64,000 bases of DNA, taken from Algoriphagus iocasae. GTDB lineage: Bacteria > Bacteroidota > Bacteroidia > Cytophagales > Cyclobacteriaceae. Below the pieces are notes generated by a model. That model made no database searches. It was not told where the DNA came from and saw only the letters and a program-made list of their open reading frames with translations. This document shows positions 46,499-56,078 of this stretch, piece after piece. The stretch's first letter is position 1, and each line of letters starts with the position of its first letter. The translations under genes were made by a program, and so were the position numbers. Location: assembly GCF_014206875.1 (NCBI RefSeq), contig NZ_JACIJO010000006.1, positions 1 through 64,000 on the forward strand, written 5' to 3'.

Positions 46499-47866
46499 AT
46501 GAAAAAAACACTAGTTTATATTCTTATTTGTTGCTTCGTACCACTGGTTCAGGTCTTTTCCCAAGTCCAACTAGTGAGCAATGTACATGTGCTCACGATG
46601 GAGAATGATGAGGTTTTGAAAGATCAAGCAATTTTGGTGGAAAATGGGAAAATTGTAAAAATTCTTCCGATGTCTGAAGTTGGGAACTATAAAGGTTCGA
46701 CAGTAATCGATGGAGGAGGAGCTTATGTGTTTCCCGGCTTGGCAGAATTCCATTCTCATATTCCCGTGGCTCAAAATGGCAATACACAACTTCAGGAAGA
46801 GGCTATGTGGCTTTATTTGGCAAATGGCGTTTTAAGGGTTAGAGGAATGATCGGACATGCTTCCCATTTACCTTTAAAAGAGAGAATTGATAGTGGTGAA
46901 ATCGATGGTCCAAGATTATATCTTTCAGGCCCTTCTTTTAGCGGTACTTCGGTTTCTTCGGCCGAACAAGCCGCACAAATGGTTAGGGATGAGAAAGCTG
47001 CAGGTTATGATCATCTCAAGTTACACCCTGGATTGGAGATGGTTGAATTTTTGGCGATTTCTAATACGGCCAAGGAACTGGATATTCCATTTGGAGGGCA
47101 TGTTTCTTTGAATGTGGGACTGGAAGCCAGTTTGAAAGGAGGATATAAATCCATCGAACATATGGATGGTTATGTGGAAGCATTGATTCCAGACTATTCA
47201 AAAGTTTTGGATCCAAAACAAGCTGGGCCATTTACCATGTTGCTCGTTAAAGAAGCGGATTTGAGCAAGCTTCCGGAATTAGTGAAAATGACTTTGGAAA
47301 CTGGAGCTTGGATCGCTCCAACTTTAACATTATTTGATCGATATTTTGGGTACAAGCCTGCGGAAGAATACAGGAACATTCCAGAGATGAAATACATGTC
47401 TGCCGAGCAAGTTCAAAACTGGATCAATGCCAAAACGCCTTATGAAGATGCCGGTGTATTGACCAAAGAAAATGTGAAGCCCTATCTGGAGTTTAGAAAT
47501 ATGCTTTTCATGACCTTGCATCAAGCTGGTGTTCCGGTATTGATGACATCGGATTCGCCACAGGTTTTTAATGTACCGGGATTTTCTATACACCATGAGA
47601 TCAAATTGATGTCTGATGCTGGTATGTCTAATTATGAGATTCTAAAAACCGGTTCGGTCAATCCTGCAAGGTATTTTGATGAAGAAGGAGAATGGGGAGT
47701 GATTAAAAATGGAGCTTCTGCGGATTTTGTGCTGGTTAAAAATAACCCTTTGGAAGATCTGGAGACATTGAAAAATCCGATTGCAGTAGTGATGAGAGGA
47801 GAATATTTTGATCAAAATAGGATTCAGGAAGAACTGGCAAAGATTGAAGCAAACCATAAACGATAA
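46499..47866 (+). CDS. Secreted amidohydrolase (imidazolonepropionase-like)
   Basis: From the ATG at 46499 the product has 455 residues with a signal peptide ending near QVFSQ; the longer in-frame start at 46427 puts a polar segment before the signal and was rejected. Metal-dependent amidohydrolase motifs are present: FPGLAEFHSHIPV (HxH), DHLKLHPG (candidate bridging Lys), FGGHVSLN (His), IEHMDGY (His) and LMTSDSPQVFNVPG (Asp). Relatives act on small amides, dipeptides or cyclic ureas; the substrate is unknown. It ends 18 bases before the mutarotase gene, so the two are probably co-transcribed. Confidence 0.9.
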   Translation: MKKTLVYILICCFVPLVQVFSQVQLVSNVHVLTMENDEVLKDQAILVENGKIVKILPMSEVGNYKGSTVIDGGGAYVFPGLAEFHSHIPVAQNGNTQLQEEAMWLYLANGVLRVRGMIGHASHLPLKERIDSGEIDGPRLYLSGPSFSGTSVSSAEQAAQMVRDEKAAGYDHLKLHPGLEMVEFLAISNTAKELDIPFGGHVSLNVGLEASLKGGYKSIEHMDGYVEALIPDYSKVLDPKQAGPFTMLLVKEADLSKLPELVKMTLETGAWIAPTLTLFDRYFGYKPAEEYRNIPEMKYMSAEQVQNWINAKTPYEDAGVLTKENVKPYLEFRNMLFMTLHQAGVPVLMTSDSPQVFNVPGFSIHHEIKLMSDAGMSNYEILKTGSVNPARYFDEEGEWGVIKNGASADFVLVKNNPLEDLETLKNPIAVVMRGEYFDQNRIQEELAKIEANHKR

Positions 47867-47883
47867 TTTTTTTCCAAGATGCT

Positions 47884-49035
47884 ATGAAATTAAAATTCAA
47901 GAAAAGATGGGCTGTTGCCTTTGCCACTTTGTTTTTGGCTTGCCAAACTAAGACTGCGGAGAAAAAAGTAATGGAAGAAACCAGAGAAATCAACTTTGAA
48001 TTCAAAGCTGAAAAAGTAGGGGACTGGGAAGGGAAAGATGTTTTTAAGTACAGTTTGGGCAACGGATTTATGGAAGTGGAAATGACGAATTTTGGAGGGA
48101 TTATTTCCAAAATCCTAATTCCAGACAAAAATGGAATTCTTGAGAATGTCGTCCTTTCTTTGGATAGCATTCCACAGTATTTCACCGGAAATGGCCCCTA
48201 TTTAGGCGCTGCAGTCGGGAGATACGCAAATCGGATTTCCAAAGGATCTTTTACACTGGATGGAGAAAAAGTGGAAGTGACTAAAAATATTGGGGAGAAT
48301 CACTTGCATGGAGGGAGAAAAGGGTTTGGTGTGAAAGTCTGGGATCAGGCTGAGCCTTATGATTCTGAAAATGGAATCGGCGTAAAAATGCATTATATGA
48401 GTGCAGATGGAGAAGAAGGTTTTCCTGGCAAGTTGGAAACTTGGTTGTATATGGAGCTGACTTCGGAAAATGAGATCAAAATCCGCTTTGAATCGACTAC
48501 CGACAAGAAAACAGTTGTCAACTTGACCAATCATAGTTATTTCAACTTAGGCGGAATCAAGCGTGACGTGAAAGACCACGAAGTTCAAATAATGGCAGAC
48601 GCTTATACTGAGGTGGACAATCAATCAATTCCAACTGGTGAAATACTCGAGGTAGAAGGCACACCATTTGATTTTAGAACTCCAAAGAATTTGGGAGAGC
48701 AAATGGAAGCTAAAGGAGGAGGCTTTGATCATAATTATGTCACGAAAAGAGAAAATTCCTCGGAGCTCCAGGAAATCGCCAAAGTAAAACATCCGGAGAG
48801 TGGAAGAATCATGGAAGTATTTAGCACAGCTCCGGGAGTTCAATTTTATACTTCAAATGGCATGAGGAATTTTAAAGGCGCTGAAGGTAAAGTTTATCAA
48901 CCTTTTTGGGCTTTTTGCTTAGAACCGCAAGCTTGGCCGGATAGTCCGAATCATGCTAATTTCCCTTCAGCTGCATTGGCACCCGGAGAAAAATATGTGC
49001 ATGAAATAGTTTTTAAATTTGAGGTAGAAAAATAA
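47884..49035 (+). CDS. galM: Galactose mutarotase-type aldose 1-epimerase, lipoprotein
   Basis: The 383-residue protein has a lipoprotein signal (RWAVAFATLFLAC), so it acts outside the cytoplasm. Family motifs include AVGRYANRISKGSFTLDG, NHLHGGRKGFGVKVWD (catalytic His), VNLTNHSYFNLGG (second His), GGGFDHNYV (Asp) and the catalytic Glu in FCLEPQAWPDSPNHANFP. It interconverts alpha and beta anomers of aldoses, serving a sugar transporter or dehydrogenase that needs one anomer. It lies 18 bases after the amidohydrolase gene. galK at 27568 is the other galactose gene in the window. Confidence 0.94.
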   Translation: MKLKFKKRWAVAFATLFLACQTKTAEKKVMEETREINFEFKAEKVGDWEGKDVFKYSLGNGFMEVEMTNFGGIISKILIPDKNGILENVVLSLDSIPQYFTGNGPYLGAAVGRYANRISKGSFTLDGEKVEVTKNIGENHLHGGRKGFGVKVWDQAEPYDSENGIGVKMHYMSADGEEGFPGKLETWLYMELTSENEIKIRFESTTDKKTVVNLTNHSYFNLGGIKRDVKDHEVQIMADAYTEVDNQSIPTGEILEVEGTPFDFRTPKNLGEQMEAKGGGFDHNYVTKRENSSELQEIAKVKHPESGRIMEVFSTAPGVQFYTSNGMRNFKGAEGKVYQPFWAFCLEPQAWPDSPNHANFPSAALAPGEKYVHEIVFKFEVEK

Positions 49036-49096
49036 CGAAAGGATAAGTTTCAGAATTTCAAATAATTAGTTAGTTTGTTTTTTTAAACAATAACCC

Positions 49097-50233
49097 ATGA
49101 AAAACAAACTTACTTTTTTAGCACTCTTACTGGGTGCTATTTTTTTGTCCTCGTCCGGATTTGCCCAAAAAATCCAGTTAAAAAAGGTTGCCGATTTGAA
49201 TATTGAGAGTTTGGCTCCAGTTGGTATCCGGGATTATGATCCTGTCAAAGACGAATATCTAGGTTTTGTCAATAAAGGTTCTGATGGATTGGAATTGGCG
49301 ATTTTTGACTCGAAAGGAAAAATTTTGGTTAGTGAAGTCAGGAGAGGAGATGGCCCAAACTATTATTCTTCTTCCGCCTTGACGATGGGATTTGCTCCTG
49401 ATGAGGGGATATTTGTACAAACTTCCACGGAGTTTCTGAAATATGATCGGGAGTTTAATGTGATCAAAAGAATCCGCTTTGAGCCAAAATTCACGACTGA
49501 GGTTTATTCTGGGCCAAGGGAGAAGTTTATTCCCTTGTCGAAAGGAGATCAGATTTCATTTTTGACCAGTGTTTCAAATATTTCAGGAATGGCATTGGGG
49601 CCCGAAGTTCCTTCAAAAACTCAATTGATAGAATATTATGATCCTTCTTTGCAATCAGTTCAATCTATTGCTCCTCTATCAGAAAGAGCGGTTTTTCAAG
49701 GGTATCAAGATGAAAAAACTCCTGTGCCTATTTATTCCATTTATGGATTAAACTCTAAAGAGAACCTCTTATACTTGACTACAACGATAGATAATGAGAT
49801 TACCGTCTATAATCCGATCAACTGGTTTGTTGTCAAAAGAATTAAAGTGAAACATGAGAAGTTTAAACCTTTAGATAATATACCTCTTAAAGAGACGAAT
49901 TTTGATAGAGTAGAAAGATATAAGTTATACGCTGAGAACCAAAAGCTATTAATGTTTGATTCTGATTTACTTGGATTAGTTTATATTTTGGGAGAATCTG
50001 AAGCTTCCTTTGAATCTAGAAAAAACACCGGTATAAAAAGTCGATTAAAAGATCCTGAATCATATAGATTAATCCTTTTTAAAGATGGGGTTCAGCTGCC
50101 AGGCGAGCACATGATTTCCTCAGGATTGATCGAAATGCCTCTTCCAAATAATAGATTTTTAGTAAAAGTTAGTGAGGGGGATGAAGAGATGGAATACTAT
50201 CCTTATGAGATTTGGGAAGTTGTTGAAAATTGA
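49097..50233 (+). CDS. Secreted protein of unknown function, probably a beta-propeller
   Basis: The 378-residue product starts with a signal peptide ending near SSSGFAQ. The rest is rich in short beta-strand pairs with recurring hydrophobic-aromatic periodicity (VKDEYLGFVNKG, LELAIFDSKGKILVSEVRRGDGP, EGIFVQTSTEFLKYDREFNVIKRI, LLYLTTTIDNEITVYNPINWFVVKRI), as in six-bladed propeller sensors or DUF4221-like proteins of Bacteroidota. No catalytic motif was seen. It follows the mutarotase gene by 61 bases and may be in the same unit. Confidence 0.7.
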   Translation: MKNKLTFLALLLGAIFLSSSGFAQKIQLKKVADLNIESLAPVGIRDYDPVKDEYLGFVNKGSDGLELAIFDSKGKILVSEVRRGDGPNYYSSSALTMGFAPDEGIFVQTSTEFLKYDREFNVIKRIRFEPKFTTEVYSGPREKFIPLSKGDQISFLTSVSNISGMALGPEVPSKTQLIEYYDPSLQSVQSIAPLSERAVFQGYQDEKTPVPIYSIYGLNSKENLLYLTTTIDNEITVYNPINWFVVKRIKVKHEKFKPLDNIPLKETNFDRVERYKLYAENQKLLMFDSDLLGLVYILGESEASFESRKNTGIKSRLKDPESYRLILFKDGVQLPGEHMISSGLIEMPLPNNRFLVKVSEGDEEMEYYPYEIWEVVEN

Positions 50234-50378
50234 TTTTATCGAGAAATTCTTTCAACAGACTGGTGAATTTTTACCCATAGATATTATCGTAAATCACTGT
50301 ATTGGGCATTTGAAGCGTTGGGAATAGGGTTTGCAAGTAAGTAGTCGAACATTTAACCAACTATAATTACTAGTACTT

Positions 50379-50969
50379 ATGAAAACCAATTTTCAACAAT
50401 CCACCCCAGTCAGAACTTTCGGAAATAAGCTGAAGATGTCTGGCGCTGTATTATTAGCCGCTTTTGCCATTGGCGGTTTGAGTTCTTGCGAAAATGAAGA
50501 TGATGAGCCAATTGTGGATACAGTCAGTGAGCAAGATATGAATTTTGCCATGTCCGCATCGCAGCATACCAATGCACAAATTAGTTTTGGAGAGCTGGCC
50601 TTGTCTAATGGAGAAGATGATTCTGTTTTGGAATATGCCAGATTGCTCGTAGATGAAAACACGGAAAGCAAGGAGGAACTGGCCGCAATTGCTGATGGTA
50701 AAGACGTGGAGATTTCCGATGGAATTACTTCTGAAATGCAGGCTAAGTATGATGAATTAGCTGCTTTGAAAGGGGAGGAATTTGATAAAGCCTTTATCAA
50801 TTTTCAGGTTGACCTTTTGAATGATTCCATGTCTATGTTTGAAAATCAAATTGACAATGGTGAGAATTTCACAATTTCAGGATATGCTGAAAAATCTCTT
50901 GGAATCGTAAAAGATCACAAAGCCGAAGCCTTGTTGGTGAAAGCTGAGATTGGTATTGAAGGTCTCTAA
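50379..50969 (+). CDS. DUF4142 lipoprotein
   Basis: The 196-residue protein has an unusually long polar N-terminus before a hydrophobic stretch (MSGAVLLAAFAIGGLSSC) that ends in a lipobox. The mature part is a ferritin-like four-helix DUF4142 domain (EQDMNFAMSASQHTNAQISFGELAL, EYARLLVDENTESKEELAAIA, FINFQVDLLNDSMSMFENQI, SLGIVKDHKAEALLVKAEI), typically periplasmic and of unknown function. The classical first His of the family (MVxDH) appears replaced by VDEN. It is monocistronic and followed by a strong terminator. Confidence 0.85.
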   Translation: MKTNFQQSTPVRTFGNKLKMSGAVLLAAFAIGGLSSCENEDDEPIVDTVSEQDMNFAMSASQHTNAQISFGELALSNGEDDSVLEYARLLVDENTESKEELAAIADGKDVEISDGITSEMQAKYDELAALKGEEFDKAFINFQVDLLNDSMSMFENQIDNGENFTISGYAEKSLGIVKDHKAEALLVKAEIGIEGL

Positions 50970-50991
50970 AAACCTTAGATTACCACAATTG

Positions 50992-51027
50992 AAAAATCCC
51001 AAGTCGTAAAGATTTGGGATTTTTTTT
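50992..51027. terminator. Bidirectional terminator between DUF4142 gene and nagZ
   Basis: The 11-bp stem AAAAATCCCAA (50992-51002) with TTGGGATTTTT (51014-51024) has an 11-base loop and a T-run to 51027. Its right edge overlaps the nagZ stop codon (minus strand, 51028-51026). Confidence 0.9.
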
Positions 51028-52588
51028 ATAAAGTAACGCTCATTTTTCCGATCGCTTTCCACTCGCCAAGAAGATGTTTAACAGCGATTTTTTGAGTGGC
51101 CTCAAAAGTTTGATAAGCTACAATGATACTTGTGAAAGCTTTTAAATCTCCAAAATGACGCAAAGAAAGCGGATTTCCGAATAGATAAAGGATACAGTTT
51201 TTGTCTTTCGCCAATTGTTTGATCTCATCAATAATATTTTGATCCAGTCCGAAATTATTGATTGGTTTTGCAGACGGAACAAATAAAGTAATGATGATCA
51301 AATCTGCTTTTTTGTCCGATACATCCTGAAGATTTCTTCCAAATGCTTCTTGGAGTTGACCGGCAAAAATATCAGAAATGCCATTGGGAAAACTTCTGAG
51401 TCCAAGATTCCCAGATTCTCCCAGATCCCTGATTTTAATGGAATTGGTTTCTCCAGTTAATTGGCATAGGAATTCTTTTGACAGTTTTTCCAGAAATTTT
51501 TCATGGTTTTCCCAATTGAATTTTGGGACTTCAATTGTTTTGGCTTCAAAAACACCAAGATCTAATTTCAGCTGATGAAGCTTTTCGTAGGCATCATTAA
51601 TTTCTTGTTCCCCAGCTTTTTCGGTAATCATTTCGATCCCTTCTTTGACATTTTCGGAAAAACATAAAATATCATTTCCAGCATAAAATGCTTCATACTC
51701 CAATTGTCCGGGAGTAGGGAACAGGTTTGCGACAGCTTTCATATTTAATGCATCAGAAATCACCAAGCCATTAAAGCCCATTTCATTTTTCAATAAATCT
51801 GTGATGATTTCCCGGCTGATGCTCGCTGAAATTTCTGCTCCATTGCTCAAAGCAGGGACGGCTAGATGCCCAACCATGATCATTTCCACACCGTGGTCGA
51901 TTCCGTATTGAAAAGGATAAAGCTCCTCTGCCAATAGCTCTTTTTTGGATTTATTGACAACTGGTAGACCCAAATGAGAATCCACTTGAGTATCACCATG
52001 ACCGGGGAAATGCTTGAAGCAAGCACCTATTCCAGCTTTTTTCATGCCTTTATAGGCTGCCAAAGCTAATCTTGCTACGCTATTGGTGTCAGATCCAAAG
52101 GAGCGATATCCGATGACGGGATTTAAGGGATTGGTGTTGACATCAGCGCATGGAGCCAAGTTGAGATGGATGCCGGCACTTTTCATGTCCAAACCCATTT
52201 TATATCCAACTTCTTCCACTTGCTTTTCTCCCTCCAAGCTGATTCCGCCAAGTGAAATTGCAAAAGGGTATGCTGGAGTTTTTTCTATTCTCATCGCCAG
52301 GCCAAACTCTCCGTCAATAGAAATAATCAATGGGATTTTTGATGCGGCCTGGTAGCGATTGATCAGATGAATCAATTTCTCTAACGTATCAGAAACATCC
52401 AGAACTTCCTGTCTTTTCTCAAAATTCGCAGCAGCTGAAATTCTGCTGTGAAAAAAAGTCAAACCGCCGATTTCTTCTTCTTTGATCAGGGTTTCCAAAG
52501 CTTGATAATTCTCTTCAGAATCATGCACAAAAGCTGCTGGAAAGAATAATTGGGCTACTTTTTGGCGTTTTGATAAGTTTGAGTTCAT
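51026..52588 (-). CDS. nagZ: Glycoside hydrolase family 3 beta-N-acetylglucosaminidase, NagZ-like
   Basis: The 520-residue protein has no signal peptide and should be cytoplasmic. The GH3 N-terminal domain has the NagZ signature KHFPGHGDTQVDSHLGLPVV with the catalytic His of the Asp-His dyad, and the nucleophile region GLVISDALNMKAVANLF. A C-terminal GH3-like region extends it beyond the usual NagZ length of about 340. It should cleave GlcNAc-anhydroMurNAc or GlcNAc-MurNAc muropeptides. It is the last gene of a five-gene minus-strand run with an amidase, a DigH-like hydrolase, a GNAT and an AmpG-like permease, which supports a cell-wall recycling role. Confidence 0.92.
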   Translation of the reverse strand: MNSNLSKRQKVAQLFFPAAFVHDSEENYQALETLIKEEEIGGLTFFHSRISAAANFEKRQEVLDVSDTLEKLIHLINRYQAASKIPLIISIDGEFGLAMRIEKTPAYPFAISLGGISLEGEKQVEEVGYKMGLDMKSAGIHLNLAPCADVNTNPLNPVIGYRSFGSDTNSVARLALAAYKGMKKAGIGACFKHFPGHGDTQVDSHLGLPVVNKSKKELLAEELYPFQYGIDHGVEMIMVGHLAVPALSNGAEISASISREIITDLLKNEMGFNGLVISDALNMKAVANLFPTPGQLEYEAFYAGNDILCFSENVKEGIEMITEKAGEQEINDAYEKLHQLKLDLGVFEAKTIEVPKFNWENHEKFLEKLSKEFLCQLTGETNSIKIRDLGESGNLGLRSFPNGISDIFAGQLQEAFGRNLQDVSDKKADLIIITLFVPSAKPINNFGLDQNIIDEIKQLAKDKNCILYLFGNPLSLRHFGDLKAFTSIIVAYQTFEATQKIAVKHLLGEWKAIGKMSVTL

Positions 52589-52689
52589 TGGGTAAAATAG
52601 GTCTATTGCTTCTTTTTTTGTTGTGAATATCCTCGACTTGGATTAATCAAGTAAGGATGGTTTGGTGTTAGAAATGATTTTTCTCAACA

Positions 52690-53949
52690 CTATTTCTTCC
52701 CAAACTCTTTAGGGTATTTTACGGATTTTGCCATGATCAAGGCTGGAATCATGGCAATACCTACCCAGATGAAGAAGCCTGTGTAGCCTAACCATTCTTG
52801 GATATAGCCGGATACCATGCCCGGAAACATCATTCCCATCGCCATAAACCCGGTTGCCAACGCATAATGTGAAGTTTTGAAAATACCTTCTGCAAGGTAG
52901 ATCAAAAAGATCATGTATGCAGCAAAACCAAAACCGTATCCAAATTGCTCGATGACAACCACTGTACCTGCGTAAAGAATGCTTTCCGGTTGGAAATGTG
53001 CCAATGCAATGTAGAGTAAATTGGGAAGATTAAGAGATAAAGCCATAGGAATCATCCATTTTCCCAGTCCATCACGAGAAATTGCGATTCCCCCTAGGAT
53101 TCCTCCCAGTAGCAAGGCTATCACTCCGATTGTTCCATATAGAAATCCCACTTCAGAAGTACTCAATCCAAGTCCACCGGTTTCTTTGGCATCCAATAAA
53201 AATGGTGAGGCCATTTTCACCAATTGAGATTCCCCTAAGCGATAAAGCAGGACAAAAGCCAGAGATATCCCTATGTTCTTTTTGGTGAAAAACGTGAAGA
53301 AAACTTTTCCGAAACTAGCCTCATTTGATTTATTCGGGACAACTTCTTCTTCTACTTTTGGTGTGGTTAAGAAATTGATAAAAGTTAATGTTAACATCAA
53401 TAAAGCAACGGTAATCATGGTATAAGACCAGGCTCTGGTAGTGTCTCCAAGAGTTGTTTCCAGATATCCGGCCACCATCACGATAAGTCCTTGACCAGTG
53501 ATCATTCCGATGCGATAAAACGTACCACGCAAACCCACAAAGAAAGATTGCTTATCCGGTTTTAAAGCAATCAAGTACATGCCGTCAGAGGCAATATCAT
53601 TGGTGGCGGAAGCAAATGCTCCCATCCAGAAAAAGGCCAAGGTGACAAAGAAAAACTGACTACCTCCTGTATTTAATCCAACCCCTAGAAAAACCAGGGA
53701 CAGAATAAACTGCATGTTTAAAAACCATTTTCTCTTAGTGCCAAAAAGGTCTACTATCGGACTCCAGATCGGTTTGATAACCCAAGGGAGATAAAGTAAA
53801 CTGGTGTAGAGGCCAATGTCTGAATTTGAAACTCCCAGTTTTTTGTACATAATCACTGATACTACTATGATCACGATGTATGGAATTCCCTCCGTCATAT
53901 ACAGAGAAGGAATCCAAAGCCAAGGAGATTTTTGGGTGTTTTTTGTCAT
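52690..53949 (-). CDS. MFS transporter, AmpG-like muropeptide permease candidate
   Basis: The 419-residue integral membrane protein has 12 predicted hydrophobic segments. The start, WLWIPSLYMTEGIPYIVIIVVSVIMYKKLGVSNSDIG, followed by LYLPWVIKPIWSPIVDLFGTKRKW, is the pattern of AmpG and related MFS permeases. AmpG imports GlcNAc-anhydromuropeptides from the periplasm, and the neighbours (NagZ, amidase, DigH) fit such a substrate. Its start overlaps the GNAT stop by four bases (ATGA), and nagZ follows after 101 bases. Confidence 0.88.
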   Translation of the reverse strand: MTKNTQKSPWLWIPSLYMTEGIPYIVIIVVSVIMYKKLGVSNSDIGLYTSLLYLPWVIKPIWSPIVDLFGTKRKWFLNMQFILSLVFLGVGLNTGGSQFFFVTLAFFWMGAFASATNDIASDGMYLIALKPDKQSFFVGLRGTFYRIGMITGQGLIVMVAGYLETTLGDTTRAWSYTMITVALLMLTLTFINFLTTPKVEEEVVPNKSNEASFGKVFFTFFTKKNIGISLAFVLLYRLGESQLVKMASPFLLDAKETGGLGLSTSEVGFLYGTIGVIALLLGGILGGIAISRDGLGKWMIPMALSLNLPNLLYIALAHFQPESILYAGTVVVIEQFGYGFGFAAYMIFLIYLAEGIFKTSHYALATGFMAMGMMFPGMVSGYIQEWLGYTGFFIWVGIAMIPALIMAKSVKYPKEFGKK

Positions 53950-54425
53950 TTTTTGCGAATCAAATTTTCGTAAATACTGATTTCTGACCCATCGATCAAT
54001 TTAGCATCTACGGCTTTTTGGTAAAACTCTGAAGGCCCCACTCCCCCGATGATGGCATAGGCATAGCCCATTTCTCTCAGGGATTGTAGTGCTTTGATCA
54101 AAAGAATTTTACCGATTCCTTTTCCTCTTTCATTTTCTACTGTCCCTGTCGGTCCAAAGAAGTTCTTTGCTGTGCTTTCGTAGCAGGCAAAACCTAAAAT
54201 ATCATTTTCCCGCTGGGCTATCCAGCAGGCGACTGGTTGCCTGGCAAAAGCAACTTCAACCTCGGATTGCCAATAGTCTCCGAAATGTGTTTTCACCCAA
54301 TCACTGACTAGGTGTTTTTCAGGAGCGATGGCTCTACGAAAGACAATTCTCTCTTTTTTAGCTAATGTTTGTTCTTCCTTCGAGGTGTCTGGAAGTCCAA
54401 TCAATCTCACAAGCATGTCTTTCAT
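53946..54425 (-). CDS. GNAT-family N-acetyltransferase
   Basis: From the ATG at 54425 the protein has 159 residues; a longer in-frame start at 54485 would run into the end of the DigH-like gene by 50 bases and was not chosen. The acetyl-CoA-binding motif is seen in GPTGTVENERGKGIGKILLIKALQSLREMGYAYAIIGGVGPSEFYQKAV. Substrate unknown; in a recycling operon an amino sugar or amino-acid moiety of muropeptides is plausible, and GNAT proteins recur in such Bacteroidota clusters. The stop overlaps the start of the MFS gene by four bases. Confidence 0.88.
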   Translation of the reverse strand: MKDMLVRLIGLPDTSKEEQTLAKKERIVFRRAIAPEKHLVSDWVKTHFGDYWQSEVEVAFARQPVACWIAQRENDILGFACYESTAKNFFGPTGTVENERGKGIGKILLIKALQSLREMGYAYAIIGGVGPSEFYQKAVDAKLIDGSEISIYENLIRKK

Positions 54426-54435
54426 AGCATCGATT

Positions 54436-56067
54436 TTAAGGGATTTGGTAGACTTGGGTTTGTACGATTCTGCCAAAATGATCAATCCATCTAATTGCCA
54501 GATATTTGGTGTTTAAGCTGGTCACTTCCAATGTTCTGGCTCTCATTCCTCCTACCCAAACCGGATGAATTTCTGCATCGGCAAGTAAGTCCAATTCGTC
54601 AGCTCCTTGTATCAATGCATATCGTATCGCAGGATCCAGTGGATTTGCCATTCGGATGGAAGTGACTTCAGAATTAGCTTCTACACTGAAAACAGTAGGG
54701 GTATCTATGATTGCAGGGCTTTTAGGCTGGAAAGATGGAGGAAGTGTCGGTTCGTTATAAAGCTCACCTTTTAGCAGTTGGGCAACATCCCTGTTTTTGA
54801 TCTTCATGGATTTTGCAGAGAAAAAGGCATTTCCCTGAATCGTCGGCAGCGTTCGGGTGTAAGAGATTTGACTGTTTATCTCTTTTGGATTATTCCAAGC
54901 CTCATCTGAGTCCTCACGGATTTTATAAGGACCATTACCAATGTAGATATTGGTATTGTTGTGATTTCTTGCCCACCAGTCGTTCAGAAGTCGATGCGAT
55001 GCCAAAGGATGTTCCATACTCCAGTAAAGCTGGGGAATCATGTAATCTACCCAGCCATTTTTCATCCATAAGAGTACATCGGCATAGAGATCATCATAAT
55101 TCGTCTGTCCAGCGCGGGTGGGAGATCCTTTCGGATCTTTGTCCTGATTTCTCCAAACTCCAAAAGGTGAAATGCCAAACTGAACCCAAGGCTTGCTGGC
55201 TTTGATGGTATTATTTAGGGCGAAAATCAATTGATTGACGTTTTCCCTTCTCCAATCGTCCTGACTTTGCCCAGGCTTTTTGAATTTATTGTAAGTGGCT
55301 TTGTCTGGGAAATCCTCCCTTGGGATTTTATATGGGTAGAAATAATCATCAAAGTGTATCGCATCGACATCATAATTGTCTACAATCTCTTTGATGACCT
55401 TCAATAGATGAGTTTGTACCTCTGGCAAAGCGGGATTGTAATAATATTTTGTGCCGTATTTCAGCATCCAGTCCCGATGAAGGTTGTAATCATGATCTGG
55501 GCTGAGTTCCTCAGTCTTAAGATCCATTGTGGCTCGGTATGGATTGAGCCAGGCATGAAACTCCATTCCTCTTGCATGAGATTCATTGATCATCCAAGTG
55601 AGTGGATTTTCAGTGGTATTTGGAGCTTTCCCTTGTTTTCCTGTGAGGTATTTGGACCAAGGAGCCAAATTGCTTGGGTAGAAAGCATCTCCGGCAGTCC
55701 TCACTTGTACGATGACAGCATTGAAATTAAGATCTTTGTAATAGTCCAAAATCTCAAGAAAATCTCTCTTTTGCTTCTCGTAAGGATCATCTGGGGAGAT
55801 TGGCCAGTCAATATTTGCAACTGTAGCAATCCAAACACCCCTAAATTCCCTAGGCATTTCTGGCATTTGATAGGACAAAGGAGCCAAAGCAATTGGAGCT
55901 TTTGGTAATGTTTTTACAGGGAAGTTTGTCCCGGAATTTGTATTAGGAGAGGTTTTGATTGGGTTCGTCGGCGTAGAGCCTGAACTGGTAGTTTTTGATG
56001 TTTTACATGCTGAAATCAGCAGGGCAAAAGCAAGAATAAGAAATAGATACCTAGAAAGGAACTTCAT
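54436..56067 (-). CDS. digH: DigH/YddW-like glycosyl hydrolase (GHL10) lipoprotein
   Basis: The 543-residue protein has a lipoprotein signal (ILAFALLISAC), a low-complexity Ser/Thr/Pro linker to about residue 75 and a GHL10/DUF187 TIM-barrel domain. That domain shows MPREFRGVWIATVANIDWP, FNAVIVQVRTAGDAFYPS, WLNPYRATMD, VDAIHFDDYFYPY and WVDYMIPQLYWSMEH. The E. coli relative DigH cleaves denuded peptidoglycan glycan strands left after amidase action, which matches the amidase gene lying 11 bases upstream here. The C-terminal 90 residues form an additional beta domain. Gene symbol by homology and context. Confidence 0.87.
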   Translation of the reverse strand: MKFLSRYLFLILAFALLISACKTSKTTSSGSTPTNPIKTSPNTNSGTNFPVKTLPKAPIALAPLSYQMPEMPREFRGVWIATVANIDWPISPDDPYEKQKRDFLEILDYYKDLNFNAVIVQVRTAGDAFYPSNLAPWSKYLTGKQGKAPNTTENPLTWMINESHARGMEFHAWLNPYRATMDLKTEELSPDHDYNLHRDWMLKYGTKYYYNPALPEVQTHLLKVIKEIVDNYDVDAIHFDDYFYPYKIPREDFPDKATYNKFKKPGQSQDDWRRENVNQLIFALNNTIKASKPWVQFGISPFGVWRNQDKDPKGSPTRAGQTNYDDLYADVLLWMKNGWVDYMIPQLYWSMEHPLASHRLLNDWWARNHNNTNIYIGNGPYKIREDSDEAWNNPKEINSQISYTRTLPTIQGNAFFSAKSMKIKNRDVAQLLKGELYNEPTLPPSFQPKSPAIIDTPTVFSVEANSEVTSIRMANPLDPAIRYALIQGADELDLLADAEIHPVWVGGMRARTLEVTSLNTKYLAIRWIDHFGRIVQTQVYQIP

Positions 56068-56078
56068 AAAATGGGTAA

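Noticed and set aside
54426-54485. Longer start for the GNAT gene
   Set aside because: It would overlap the DigH-like gene by 50 bases and adds a non-conserved-looking leader; the ATG at 54425 begins just after the DigH stop.
55408-55908. 166-residue plus-strand frame within the DigH-like gene
   Set aside because: It is antisense to a clear family gene, has a composition of Trp, Ile and Ser typical of antisense frames, and has no motif.
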